A stretch of DNA of 64,000 nt from Paramacrobiotus metropolitanus (Eukaryota > Tardigrada > Eutardigrada > Parachela > Macrobiotidae), in the NCBI RefSeq assembly GCF_019649055.1, contig NW_026570234.1, positions 496,001-560,000 on the forward strand, given 5' to 3'. This document shows positions 48,001-60,083 of the stretch, one piece after another. How positions within the stretch are numbered: the stretch's first letter is position 1; each line of letters begins with the position of its first letter. A program made the translations under genes and the position numbers. The notes under the pieces are model-generated. The model searched no databases. It saw only the letters and a program-made list of their open reading frames with translations, and was not told the origin of the DNA.

Positions 48001-50140
48001 GTTCTATCTTCCAACCAATTACTTTTATATGAACTCAAATGACTACAGTAAGATCTGGGTATTACCTGTTTGATATTCCCAAAAGACCGAGGAAATGGCA
48101 CGCTCGAAACAAGACTGAATTTTTCTGCATTAGAGCCAGCAGATGCGGAACGCAGCTCAACCTGCAAAAGCGACCGGTGCACTGATTGTAAGCCGCATAC
48201 CCACGATAAATCATTTTCCATGGAACTGTACAGGATACACCACCATACTTACATTTCCTTCCGTTCTCTGTAGTGATACAAACTCTTTAGAAGCGCACAT
48301 ATCAACCTTAGAGTTAGGGAGTTTTGCCGATAGTAACAATTTTCCATCGATCTGCAGCTGAAATAAGAACGACTCCTTTCCAGATAGTACGCTGAAGTAT
48401 TCTCCCGTATGGTGCCGTATTGACAATTCTTCTCCCTGCGCATAAGTTCCCATTTCCTGCAACCGGAAAAACTCAGAAGATGCTTTTTGTCAGTGATTTT
48501 CCTCTGACAAAAAAATCAGTGTAAAGCAAACCTCGAATGTGGATAGTTGTTGCGACCGATCAGGTCCACTTGTACTAAATGTGAATGCCCGCTGTGATAT
48601 CCCGTCAACGCATACCAAAAAGTACGCAGCCTGAGTATCAGGCTGTGCCAAAACACATCTACAAAAAAGAAAATTACTTTCAACCGCATCGCATCCCTGA
48701 GTTATTACCATTTTTTCATTTCACACTTATGCTAATATAGTACTTCTTACTTTGTTGTTGCCGGATTAACTATGGCTGCTTTCTCAAAACTGTTTTCCTT
48801 AAGTTCCCCATTTTGCGGCGAATATCTTCGCACACTGATTTTGTTTTCATCCAGGCTGGCAACTAACACTTCAGATGCTCGAAAACTAATGAACTTCTTT
48901 TGGCTTTTGACACTACAATCAAAATCATGCAACATACGGTGCAAAAGTGTTTGTTATGCATAGTATTTCTACCGCCAGCTTGTTCGCTTACTCTTTCGAT
49001 TCCCACAACTGATTTCCAAGTTTTGAGTTGAAACTGAGCACTTTTTCCCCGGCCGCACAAATAATTCCTATGAGAGAAGATACAGTGCAAAACATCATAG
49101 CGTGAAAAACACGATACAAGCCAAAATAAGAAAATCATATAATAAGATAATCATAATAAGATAAGCAACAATGAAATTATTTCTTTATCTTTACTTTTAA
49201 AAATATAAAATTTCTTCATCATGAATCATGATTAAAGAAAAATTCTGCATTAGTGCTTCATTGTTTCCAATTACTCAGAAGGCTTCACCACGAAAAATTC
49301 AAATTACACCCAGTTTATTAAAATTTCAAAATTAAACATTAAAAACGGAAAAAATATATCTTCCGGTATAGACAAAATAATAGTCATATACAACTTACGG
49401 CTGCTTGTAGAACCATCACCGGTCGCTCTTCCAAGTGAAGCACATGCCACACTGAAAAACCACTCCGCCCGTTAGGTAACGCCCATAACGCACTTCAGTA
49501 GCTAACCACTGAAAATATATAGTACGAGTACAGTACTTATCGGTTCCTTTTCCTCCCAGTGCTCTTTCCCATTTAAAACCTCCCGAAACTTGGTCAAAAC
49601 ACCTCAAAATATTCCCCTGGCCGATAATAACGCAAATCTCTGCAAAGCAACAACTACACTGCACCTCTGCGGCACATTTTTTTAAAGAGTTACCCGAGTT
49701 TACGGCCTACCTTCGTCTGTCAGGAAAGCCGACGCGATGCTCGGATTTTCACTGCGCTCGAACACCTGCCGCCATGCTAAAAAACGCCGTAGACTACGTC
49801 AAGCAAAAACGCAGAATAAAAAATTTACCAATTTCTCCAAACTTCAAGTCCACAGCAGCTAGAACATTCTGCTCGGTATAAACGAATGCCAGCGTTTTGG
49901 GGGATGTAGCAGAAGAGCTCTTGGACGACAACAGTACTTCTACAGGTCTCCCGACGAACTGCAGACTCCTACCGAAAATGCGCAATTTCCAGTAGATATT
50001 GTGCGTATTATCCTGAATTTGTCCACTAACCAGTCATAAAGACCAACTTGATCTTCATGAAGAGCCTGGATGACTTGCAGAACGGAGCACAGAATTATGC
50101 AATAAATTAGCAAAGTACACTGTTTCACTAATGGATGCAT
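45026..50140 (-). CDS. EMC1: ER membrane protein complex subunit 1
   Basis: Twenty exons phase without a break: 50031-50140, 49829-49968, 49711-49776, 49537-49666, 49420-49451, 48992-49067, 48751-48912, 48532-48658, 48253-48456, 48066-48161, 47627-47828, 47386-47573, 47077-47232, 46697-46981, 46419-46614, 46084-46196, 45813-46023, 45661-45745, 45267-45415 and 45026-45186. The product has 962 residues (human EMC1 993). A signal peptide ends before ALHEDQVGLYDW (human VYEDQVGKFDW). The lumenal beta-propeller follows, with matches such as SPVNVVHSENWIM (PVHIVHSENWVV), GLASGSLLQIPKVLLDPRRP ([20 protein letters not shown]) and YAPELPYMTEHVINY. One TM helix (WILSVVMLVMTIASVIV) and a short basic tail close the protein. 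EMC1 is the large lumenal scaffold of the ER insertase complex for tail-anchored and multi-pass proteins. It is head to head with LYRM1. Confidence 0.95.
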
Positions 50141-50707
50141 GGTGTATCATTATTCCATCCCTCAGACGCTATGGGACTGTGCAAGCAGCTCTCACAACAC
50201 TCTGAAGGAAAGTAACAACAGGTTTATTAACACTTCCCAAGTTTTCCAAAAATGATAGTTTAAATAAGTAGGAAATCCGCGTTGGACTTGGACTTAAACG
50301 AGAAGTGAAAAGTAGATGAGTCCAGCCTGTCAATTTAGAGCGTCGCCGTCGCATCTCGACCACTTTCGGGGTGCGGATTGTCTATACCGTCTGTGGCTGC
50401 TATGCTTGTGTTTTCGTAGTTATAGATGGGCACACATTTAGCAGTACGTATTATTATTTTCCCTGCAATTTTTTCCAGTTTTGTTCTCTTCAATCTCCAG
50501 TTTTTGCTTTTGCCTTAAAATCAACGGTTTGCGTTCATCGTATGGATGAGATTGTGGAAATGTAGTTGGCCATTACTGGTGTCAGGACTCGGGTGTTCAT
50601 ATCTCCATCGGTGATAATTGATGAAACCGACTTTTGAAATCGCCTGAAGATAGAATACTTAGCGACTAGGCCTTCGGATTAATCTATCTTTAGGAACATA
50701 CCGTAGG
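50141..50707. promoter_or_regulatory. Shared upstream region of EMC1 and LYRM1
   Basis: Only 567 bases separate the two divergent start codons, so the genes probably share a bidirectional promoter region. No TATA box stands out on either strand. Confidence 0.5.
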
Positions 50708-51588
50708 ATGAGTGTCCATGCGAACGTGCAATTGAGGCATCGTGTGAAGGCCCTATATCGGTCAGTAGCGTGATATCGATTGCACTTTTCGGCTGCACTG
50801 GTACTGTATTTGCACGATGTGCTGGGAAGCAGGGATTTCATCCGACTTGGACGTGCTTGGCAAGCTGTGGATGCAAAAAATACTGCCGACGAGCGACAAT
50901 ACATTGCGGAAGAAACCCGAAGGCTGTTTCGTGAGAATGCGCATGTAAGGAAACCTGGTTTCACACCTTCTTATTTTGTGCTGAATGTGATGCGCCTGCT
51001 GGATCATTACTGCTAATTCGTTTATGGTGTATATTTCTACGAGTGCTATTTATCTGCTATACTCGTATACCCAATAGTATATGCGCATTCATGCCTGCGC
51101 AAGATGCAGGAATAATATTGGGTCAGATAATAAAGCACTTATAATGTGTTCCGCTTTTCTTTATTAAATTTAGCTAAAGACGGAGCAGGAGATTGAGGAG
51201 AGGGTTCTGGAAGCCGAAGCTCGCTTGGAGATGGGTAAGAGTCGTTTAAGTTTGCAGTTGAACTGAAGCATTAGAGCCGACTTTTAAGGGAAGGATAATA
51301 CAAGGCTGAAAATTTATTTTTCGAGAGAAAAATTGTTCCCCTGATCTGTTTCGGTTTCGTAAATTTCGTTTTGCTCATAATTCTGCATCGTTTAAGCCGA
51401 GTATTAGTTGTGAAGCAGGTGAAATAGTGGCTACTTTACCTACTGTAGCGCGGCATTACAAGAATCCCTATCCGCGGATGACCAATGTTCCTCCCTTTAC
51501 CATGGCTGCAGGGAAGGGCCGTCAAGGATCTGAGCAACGCCGTCAGCATTCGCTTCCGACTCATTTGAAGTCCTATCACAAACCGTGA
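50708..51588 (+). CDS. LYRM1: LYR motif-containing protein 1
   Basis: Four exons in phase (50708-50760, 50833-50944, 51174-51234, 51449-51588) give 121 residues (human LYRM1 122). The LYR tripeptide ends exon 1 (RVKALYR). Exon 2 has RLGRAWQA and ERQYIAEETRRLFREN (human EKQYILNEARTLFRKN), exon 3 EQEIEERVLEAEARLEMG (human IDECTARIEIG) and exon 4 RHYKNPYPRMTNVPP (human LHYKIPYPRPIHLPP). LYRM proteins are small helical adaptors that bind acyl carrier protein and assist mitochondrial Fe-S or complex assembly; for LYRM1 the exact client is unclear. The LYR codon is split by an intron, so a single-frame search misses it. The start codon at 50708 is in frame and close to the LYR motif, as in orthologues. 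Confidence 0.9.
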
Positions 51589-52631
51589 CTTCCAGGAATT
51601 AGGATTGATAGGATTTATATTTCTGCTATCTGCTGCTGCTGCAAAGGTGTCGTCCCGGTAATGCAAAGACCTGTATGGCTGTGTGAGATTTGGGCACTTG
51701 TTTTATTGTACACCGGTTTGGCATGCGTTTTTTAGAAGTGTGTTCTTGCTTAACCAATTGGGCAGCTTGACATTTTTTTTAAAACTTGTTATTAGATCGT
51801 ATGTGCGAACAATTGCAGATGTTGCTCATTGCTCTTAGTACGTGTGATTAATCTGCCACCGGTTAGTGTTAGCCTGATTTACCAACGGCGCGCGACATTA
51901 CAGACTGAAAACTGCCAACCTTGTACCAATGTTTAACAAGATCAGATGTCGGTCAGTTTGGGATTGCGTTTTCAATTCAGCGTCTGTGCGCACGTTATAA
52001 TGACGCACTTTATTGTTTTCAATGTTAACATATTTCTGTAAACAATCTGCAGTAGAGTTTACACTGATAAGTGATAACATACTCTTAAAATTTACTAAAA
52101 AGCGAAGTTTTTGCCTCTGGACGCGATTTGATAAAGGTTGATTTTTTCTCTTCTTCGACTTGCCTTTGCTTCGACATCTTTGGGCCTGCCGACTGCTTAC
52201 AAATTACAATTACATTACTTGCACTTAACTGTGAGGGTTATGTATACTTGTATAGTAATATTTTTTGCATTTTTGAACTAGCGATAACAGTTACGGTTTG
52301 TCGCTCGATACTAGTGCAGGTACACAGTCAGCAAACGCTACATCCATTCGGTATAACGAAATGTGATAACACTAATCAGTGAACGTGCAGGAGAAGTTGA
52401 ACTGATATGCTCGTACGAAGTGCATCTCTACGTCGGCGGTTTAATGGATTCAACAGTGTTTAAAATTTTACGGTACTTAAGTTTGCAAAGTTTAATTCGA
52501 TAACCGTTTTCGAGTGCACGTTGCAGGTACTTGACTGATAGTTCTTTAGCATTATACTTATTACAAAATTAATTATTTACTCGTAGTCGTATAGTTAAAT
52601 TTATTGCCTGTCACAAAACTGTAACGACAAA
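51589..52631. other. Intergenic, no gene seen
   Basis: Lies between LYRM1 and the canopy-like gene, both on the plus strand. Open frames here are short and on both strands. No repeats stand out. Confidence 0.4.
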
Positions 52632-53541
52632 ATGACATCCTTACTCGGCATATCGGCGGCATTAGTCGTGGCCAGTCTGTTCTTGGAGACGACTGAAGCA
52701 TTAAAACCTACTCGTGAGTATCACTAGCACATCAAAACCTAAATTCTGCTTTTATTAGAAATCAATCAGATCAAATATACGTATGCAAATCCGTGCTACT
52801 TGTAATTTTACAATTCCAGCAAATTTGTTACGAAGTGGTTTTTCAGCCCTTTCCTGCGAAGGATGCCATGGTGTTATTTCTGAACTGCATGAAAAATTAA
52901 GCAAGCCGGCTTCCGGTGCATATTCGGCGCGAGTTCCGAGACTTCTAGAGAAAATATGTACTTTGGAGAACCTCGTAAAATATGTGTACAGCCCGCCTAA
53001 AATGGTGCGTGCCTGCAACGAATTACTGGGTAAGCTAAATTCTGAAACACGTGGATACTATGGTAATTTTTTATATCCTAGCAGCTAAATTAATATTGCT
53101 TATGTTTCTGCAGATGCTCATAAAAAAGAAATTCAGAAGTCCTTAATTCAGCATTTCGAGGCCAACTCGAAAGTTACGCTGCATGAACTGGAAGCCGCCG
53201 TTTGTTTTCAAATATCAGGTGTTTGCAAGGGTATTAAGGATTCACCGGCAGAAAATCTCCGTGATAAGGTAACACTATAAAATATGATTAAAAGTGTGAA
53301 CTATAAGTGATAAATCAAAAAGGCGCGCTAATACAAAATTCCAGATAAAATTGCTACTGAATTCGGATATCATAAAATTATTATCTTTCAGATTCAAGCG
53401 GATCACGTCTTGAAACCAGAAGGAGATGGTAAAATTGTGTTTGAGCAACAGGGTGATCAGATTGTACCAAAAGCCGAAAAGGGAAACAAGCCCAGCAAAG
53501 AAAGCAAAGAAAAAAAGAAACCCGAGAAAGTGGAACTATAA
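52632..53541 (+). CDS. Canopy-like / saposin-fold secretory pathway protein
   Basis: Four exons in phase (52632-52713, 52820-53029, 53114-53268, 53392-53541) give 198 residues. A signal peptide (SLLGISAALVVASLF) is followed by LSCEGCHGVISELHEKL, a C-x-x-C start typical of canopy and saposin-like domains. Further Cys lie in KICTLENLVKYV, VRACNELLDAHKKEI, AVCFQISGVC. The spacing (Cys, then a C-x-L-L-x-x-H-x-x-E-I helix, then C-x-x-x-x-x-x-C) resembles the DUF3456 canopy family, which chaperones TLRs and growth-factor receptors in the ER. The C-terminal 40 residues are Lys/Glu-rich, as in CNPY3. There is no KDEL-type ER retention signal: the end is EKVEL. Canopy membership is an inference from cysteine pattern; a saposin-like protein of another family is possible. 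Confidence 0.5.
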
Positions 53542-53650
53542 AAAAATCACAGAACCGTCAATCACCGAACGATTAATAACGAGTATAAAAACATCATACA
53601 TAAAACTGCAATTAGTTCGGCGCTACAGAAGTACCGAACGCGCTTGAGTT

Positions 53651-55536
53651 TTAATGTATCGCTTTTCCCAGTCGTGTTTTATGCTCGTCCAGTGCCTAAA
53701 AAAACCAAACTGGTCAGAAAACAATTTCAGAAAACACTTCTGCTAACCAGTGTCCATCTTATGTTTGTACCTGAAGTACATAGTACAGACCTGTTGGAGA
53801 GAATTTTCCGCCTCGGGATCAAATGTTGACAACTTCCGAAAATCTTCATCCGCGACAAAGCATATTTCATGACCATCCTGTTTTACAAAAGCAAGCGATA
53901 AGTAAACGCCTCAATTCTGTCTGTCTTAACAGATGGACTGACCGGATCCAGAAGGATGACAACTTGGACAGATGCTTTATCCGGGGTGTCCAGATTCACT
54001 AGCGGGGTTTTTATTTTGAACCCGTGTACTACTGTTGTACGCTGAATATCCCTTAGCTAAACATGAGAGCAACAAGCTTCGAAAAACTCTTTTCAATTTG
54101 ATACTTTCACATTCAGCGGAGATATGAAAGATTTTTGCTCGACTGCTGCAGAGAATTTTTAGGCAGTATCCTAGGTCCAACTTAAGTTCTGAAAATGATA
54201 CGGTTTCCCAAATCACAGCGACTGCTTCTATTTTAGGACTTTTATTTGCATTTGAAAACCAACCCTGAAAAAATTCTTTTGCGCTAACCTGTTCAGTGAG
54301 ACAAGAAAATGCTGTCCGGCCTTGAGACGATCCATACTCCACAGAGCTAGGAAGCAGTACAAATTCCAACTGAAACTGAATCGTTTCTGGTTATGTAAAA
54401 CGTGCGCCATATCAGCTTTATAGAAAAGCTGTGGGTTTACTTTGGCTGCCTCTGGATAGTCGAATATAACGTAGTGTTCCTTATCTTCCACAATGTTCAT
54501 CTTCAACGCTCCATGCCAAAAGGCTGAAAATAACCACGTGAAACATGCAGAACCCATCAATAATATGGTTTCACTGATCTACATACTCTTAGTGCGTTGC
54601 AGATTGGATGAGCTCAAAGTAACTTTTTGTATGGGGTCTGTAAAGAAAACTGCCATGAAGCTACAGTACGTGATGCCGGCAATGCAGGCCTTTATAAAGG
54701 TGTGTGCACCCACATATAGGTGGGTATGCATTAGCACCATTGGGAAGTCCAGTGCAAGGTCCAATTTTTTCGATTTTTTTTATACATCCAAAACAAACCT
54801 GGGATGGATCCATCATGAACTTCAAATTTGGTTTCCGGATTGACCGGTGACGTAACCAAAATAGCCCCGTCATGCATCGTCACGAAAGCGATGTCTTTTT
54901 CGACAATACGTTCTTTCACTGGGCTGGAACGGATTGTAATCTTCTGCAATCGACAGACTCGTGTGTTTTTTGTGTGATTAACACTCAGATATCAAGTGCG
55001 CACTTATCATGGTTTCGCTTCAATCAACCACATTCCTGACCAATCACGTACCTGTAAATCATTTCCCGTTGAATAACTCTCAATTCCGTAGTTATACACG
55101 AGCTCCAAAACAAAATGCTCATCCTCTGCTCCATAACCGATCATAGTTTTGCTCCATCTTCCTTGGAATGGACTTCAAATAAACGGTACGGTATCCATCA
55201 ATACGTAATAGTACAAGCAGTTAAACAATACATTATTCGTTTACATTTGTGATACACATTACGTATCACATAATTCACTATCATGGATGATGGAAACATC
55301 GAAAAGTAATCAAAACACAGCTTCACAGTAATCCTACCCGTTACAAGTAGCTTGGCATCCTTCAGAAAATTCTTCGTGCCTCAAAACCTAAAAAGCGGCC
55401 ACATTAAGTCAAACTAGTGGGCCATTTGATGGGCGTCGAAGGGTATACTTACCTTCATCAGAAGGACGTCCTTCAGGAACTGCACACTTGCAGCTCGATC
55501 GGTCGTTTTCAAGACGTAATGCAGCGGACGAACCAT
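53651..55536 (-). CDS. GLOD4: Glyoxalase domain-containing protein 4
   Basis: Ten exons phase together: 55453-55536, 55338-55387, 55052-55172, 54799-54943, 54587-54637, 54441-54523, 54289-54375, 53943-54041, 53791-53877, 53651-53695. The product has 283 residues (human GLOD4 about 300). Matches run throughout: [20 protein letters not shown] and [15 protein letters not shown] in the first vicinal-oxygen-chelate domain, [20 protein letters not shown], then in the second domain [42 protein letters not shown] and [17 protein letters not shown]. Human GLOD4 is a mitochondrial and cytosolic protein of uncertain enzymatic activity. The YKFYL strand found at the end of domain one in vertebrates is missing between exons 4 and 5 in this model; a mini-exon in 54638-54798 could have been missed. 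Its stop is 110 bases from the stop of the opposing canopy-like gene. Confidence 0.88.
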
Positions 55537-56440
55537 TCTACGCAGGACTCTACCGTCTGCTGCAAAACGACAATCCTGAACTAAAGATCGAAAAATTTAG
55601 TATCAGAGAAAATGAGTACCATTCCATCGAAAAACAAGGATGATTGAAAACGAAAAATATATATTTCACAGTGCAGTGTGCAGTTGCAAAAAATTTTTAA
55701 ATTTTCAACAAACTTGTTGTTTTGAATTTGCGAAAGCGGTCGCTGTTCTGGGCGGTTGGCTGTTAGCGCACGCATTATTAATTTAATACACATTTATAAC
55801 ACCAATTTCGCCTTCCCACTGAGCTACTCTAATCGCCAACCGGCTGGTTTCTTTTCTGTCGGGGTGACATTTGAACATTGGTCACTGGACGAGTGCACTC
55901 ACTGGACTCACTGCCGCATAATTAATGCAAGTAATTAATTACCCGTAAATGGCCATAATATCTTATTTTGCGGCTGTAGTTTTAAACTTAAGTCATATTT
56001 ATGTTTATAGATTTACGTATTCAAAGCAATGGTTTTAAATTTTAATGGTTACAACAACATGGAAGTGTGTTGGTATTTCTGATGGTCAAAGGGAAGCTGT
56101 AGAAGTACTTCTGTTGCAGGGAATCGCAGTGTGTTAAAATAATATTATTGCCTTACAAGTTGACACCGCGCATACGGTCTCCAGACTCTGCACTAGCTAT
56201 AATTTTAAGTTCTTTCATTTGAAAATTTCTGAATAGTAAGTGTGTTTGTTTCGGTATTAAATACGGAAGTCCGCCAGCCATTTATATAATGTCTCCCAAT
56301 CAGAACTATACCAAAATATTGTTACTTATAACGGTAATTAGTAAGCATATAAAATCATGAGTCACTGTGCCGTGAACGATGACCATAGTGGCCATGCAGT
56401 GCTAATGGTAAGGTCGATCCGGATTAAAACCGGTCATTTG
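55537..56440. other. Intergenic, no gene seen
   Basis: Upstream of GLOD4 (-) and downstream of the mucin-like gene (-). A 5' UTR intron may end at the CTTTAG on the minus strand near 55577-55582. Open frames are short and without resemblance. Confidence 0.4.
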
Positions 56441-58371
56441 TTATCCCAATGCAGCATCCGGCACAACAATGTCCTCCACCGTAATGGTATCCACAATTGT
56501 TGGTGTTCCGCCTACCCCGCCCACTACACCGGGAATTACCCCGGGATTCGGGGCCACTATATCGTCCATGACGACACTGTCCACGATAGTCGGCCGATTG
56601 CCTAAAACGCCTCCGAGCCCCGTTGATATTCCAGCTAGGGGCACTAGTCCTGGTGCTGCAACATCCTCAATGACAACGCTGTCAGCGATGGGTAGGCCTT
56701 GCAACTGACGCCGATGCCGCAGTCCTCCCACAATGCTAGGGGAAATCGGCTGAGGATTCATGTTGGAAATGCTGACTTGAGGCGGCTCCTTTGAATCTTG
56801 CACCGGGCTTTCCGCTGTGCCGTTGCTGATCAGAGTCTTATTATTTGACCTTTCTGTCACGTTCAGAGTGGATATTACAGTGGTCGTAGCAAGATCTGTT
56901 GGCAGGTGAGTGGCATTTGAGGTTACCAAGGGCAAGGCGGGTGGCGAAATAGTGGTCTGATTTGTTGAGATATTTGAAAGCTGTAAAATTTACGCATGGA
57001 AAGTACTGATTTAATAAAATCGAGGATTTAAAAAGGTATGACCCGCACATACCTTTTCGCTACTTAGTTCTGTATCGTTCCTGGTGGAATTCAAATTGGG
57101 GGTGATGGTTGAACTTCCAAGTAAGTCTATAGTAGTAGTAGCACTTTCCATTTGGAATGGTTTATCGAAAGACTGGGTTGCTGTAAACGACTCCGTGACG
57201 CCATTTGGTGTACCGGTAAATGTGGTAACAGTCACATCCGTTGCGTTGATCTCTAGCTTCTTTTGATTCTCAGGAATGGTTTCACTTTCACCTTTCTCTC
57301 CGGTGTCCATTACTGCTGATGCCGTCTGGTTTCCGTTCAGCTGGGTAGAATTTTCATGAGAATCACCGGTTTCTATTGTAGCTGTGGATTCTGTTGCATT
57401 CTCATTTTTAATTTCAGTAGTCACTGATGTACTTGGTTCTGATGACAACGGTGTGGTTTCGCTAACAGTTTCATTGATTGTTGGGATTGTGGTCGTTGCG
57501 GTTGCATTTTTATTTAAGTTGATTTCCGGCGTCTGTGCCGGTATCGTGCTTCCCGTTGTGATATCCGCGCTGTTGCTTCCTCTTGTGTTGCCGGTCGCAA
57601 GCTGCACGCTTTTATTCGCATCTAGATTTGGCGTTGTAAGAGTTGTTGTGTTGATTAATGTTTCGGAAGTCGCATTGATCAGCAATCCGGGCGAAGATGA
57701 AACGCTTGACCTCGGTGCCTCCGTGGTTAGGTTGGATGGAATGTTGGTGCTGGAGGATGTCGAGGTGGGCATAGCGGTACGTGTCAGCGGTATGGCAGGC
57801 ACCACCCCTATCGTCTGTCGAGCTAAAGTTGCACCTGCTGAGAAAAAAATAAAATTAATTTAACGAAAACAATAAAATTAGGTATGGAAAGTGGTGGTTA
57901 ATGCTATGGAATGTGAACATGCCAGATGTAATGTTCTCGTAGTAAATCCTGCATATTGCAGCTACACAACATGACCAATATAATATCGCGCGTCGTAATA
58001 AAAGTACTGTAATAAGTTAAATACAGATATCTATATTTATAACAAATGTGTTGAAGTACGCCTTAAAAACTGGCACAAGATAACACAGAAAAGAAATTTG
58101 CTTATAGCTGCTTGATATTTTCCATGTTTAATACGTATTCCCATGTAGCCATATCGCCTAATAAAAACCTGCGATGTGATGTTACAGTAATTGTTTTATT
58201 TTTATTGTTTTTCAATATGCCTTGACATAATGAATATTACACGTTATAGCAGCAGCAAGAAAGCATATACACATAAAATTTACATTATAAAAACCTTTTG
58301 CAAACCAATGCAGTACCTATTGCAACGACGCAAAGGCCCACAACAAGCATTCTTTGGGAGATGGAGGGCAT
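56441..58371 (-). CDS. Secreted mucin-like Thr/Ser-rich protein with C-terminal repeats
   Basis: Three exons phase together (58317-58371, 57053-57837, 56441-56980), giving 459 residues. Exon 1 codes a signal peptide (MPSISQRMLVVGLCVVAI). About 300 residues follow that are very rich in Thr, Ser, Asn and Pro, with many N-glycosylation sequons (NATSE, NTTT, NLTT), as expected for a heavily O-glycosylated extracellular domain. A basic site R-H-R-R sits before the last ~100 residues. That tail has three imperfect repeats beginning IADSVVIEDVAAP, TIVDSVVMDDIVAP and TIVDTITVEDIVVP, separated by Gly/Pro/Val linkers. There is no TM segment or GPI signal at the end, so the product is probably secreted. 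The function is unknown; a cuticle, egg-shell or mucus component is possible. Confidence 0.65.
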
Positions 58372-60083
58372 CTTGTTTCAAGTCGAGTATGAGTTCTCGT
58401 CTCTGCACCTTCAAAAATGGAACGGAGCGGCAAAAAGAATCAGAAGCATTTTTTTAATTAGTTACTGGTAAAACATAGAAAATTTGATTTCTTCTGTAAC
58501 GTCTTCGAGATCGAATTCTGACAAATCACTAGAAGAACTTAACTTAACTAGAAGATTGAGAATTCGAGGAAGATGAGAAAGTCACTGCATCGACTGCATA
58601 AACATGTTTTGTCCCTAAGTGCCCGTTAGCGCTCGGAAGTGGTCATGCAACATTCACACGAAGACCTGCCCACTTAATCGCGTGATAACGTGGACATGGG
58701 ACAGTTTACTGTCTACCATTTCATTAGTCAGAACATCGCATCGGTCTCACCAGAATATCGGTCAACGCGGGCAGCTGACCATTGGACACGATTAAAATCG
58801 CCGCAGTCTGTCCTCAGATGCATTGATGAAACCTGAATCCTTAAATGATCGATTGCTCTCACAGGGTCTGCGCAAATTACCCTTACTTCTTACTTAATTT
58901 TGTACTTCTTTATGTGCCGGTAGTGCGACTACTGTACTAGTATAATAGGTCGGATCCCTTGAGTACTGCATATCACCATGTTCTTGTATCTTATAAAAAT
59001 TAATTATCTACGTACAATGTACATGTAATATTGTAGATATCTAGATCCCAGTCGGTATGCCGTACACTATGACATTTCCAATTCACCAGGAAAAGACCGG
59101 GAACACATTAAATTATTTTTATTTTCTGCAAAGTTACTGTAGTTATGACACAAGCCTTGCCATCAGCACGCCGCGGAAAACATAAATAATCTACAGATAT
59201 TGACGGGAATGCGAAAACAAGCTGCCGTTTGAGTGCAAATTTCAAGTTGCAGCGTTAATTCAATATACGCCCAGCTTTTTCAAAGCAGCTTCAATTTTGT
59301 AGAAGCAGGCAATTCTACTAAAAAAAACCCTGTGCGTATGAGAAAATCCAAAGGAACCTGCACGGTAAAGTTGTAAATTCAAACGGCGATATTCGTAATT
59401 GCAAGGCGGTAGTAGGTGAGCAATGACACAAACACAATCTGAATTTCGGACATGTTCGGCAACAACCCCCAGCCTCCCCCAACACCCCAAAACGATGTTG
59501 CCAAAATTTTAAGTTTTTGGCAACATCACAAGCTGCTTGCTAGAGTCATGCTGCCGAGCAAGACATGATTCCAAACGGGACGAAAAAGGCTAGCCAATCA
59601 CAATCGTTCAGTGACGTCATGAATTTTTAATTTCCGCCGGCAGCATCAAAAACATTTATCGCCAGCAGCACGCCCTGAGTTTTCGCATTCGCATCAATAT
59701 TATAACAGTTTTCTATAACCTAAACAAGCGCACTATCATTTATTATCCACCAGGTTACAGGCTACCCTTCCCTCTAAAAGCATCAAACCAAAAACAATTT
59801 AGTTTTCTTTACGGTTGAATACTGAAATAAATTAGTCTTTCACATAAACATTCGCGATCAAGGTAGGAACAGTTTTTCATCGACGTCTCGCGCAAGTGCA
59901 CACGAAGAACCAGTAACGGCGATTCCAGACACCAATAAATTCGTGTTGTGACTGTTGTCCACCACTGTTTAGTTCCTTTCTCAAAAGTCCCACGTTCAGC
60001 TAGATATTTCGTTAGCGAAATGAAATTCAAAACCCAGGAAACTGCGTTCAACGGGAAGTGCGAATTCCCAAACGGTGATCGAA
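58372..60083. other. Intergenic with one hairpin
   Basis: Upstream of the mucin-like gene (-) and downstream of TRIAP1 (-). A 13-bp perfect inverted repeat GATGTTGCCAAAA pairs 59494-59506 with 59515-59527 around 8 bases, next to a C-rich run. No gene is seen. Confidence 0.45.
59494..59527. repeat. 13-bp inverted repeat, 8-nt loop
   Basis: GATGTTGCCAAAA at 59494-59506 is the exact reverse complement of 59515-59527. It lies after a run of CCCCC groups at 59465-59490. The purpose is unknown. Confidence 0.7.

Noticed and set aside
57384-57863. 159-codon plus-strand frame rich in Val/Leu
   Set aside because: It is the complement of the Thr/Ser/Asn-rich mucin-like exon; antisense of Thr/Asn codons gives Val/Leu.
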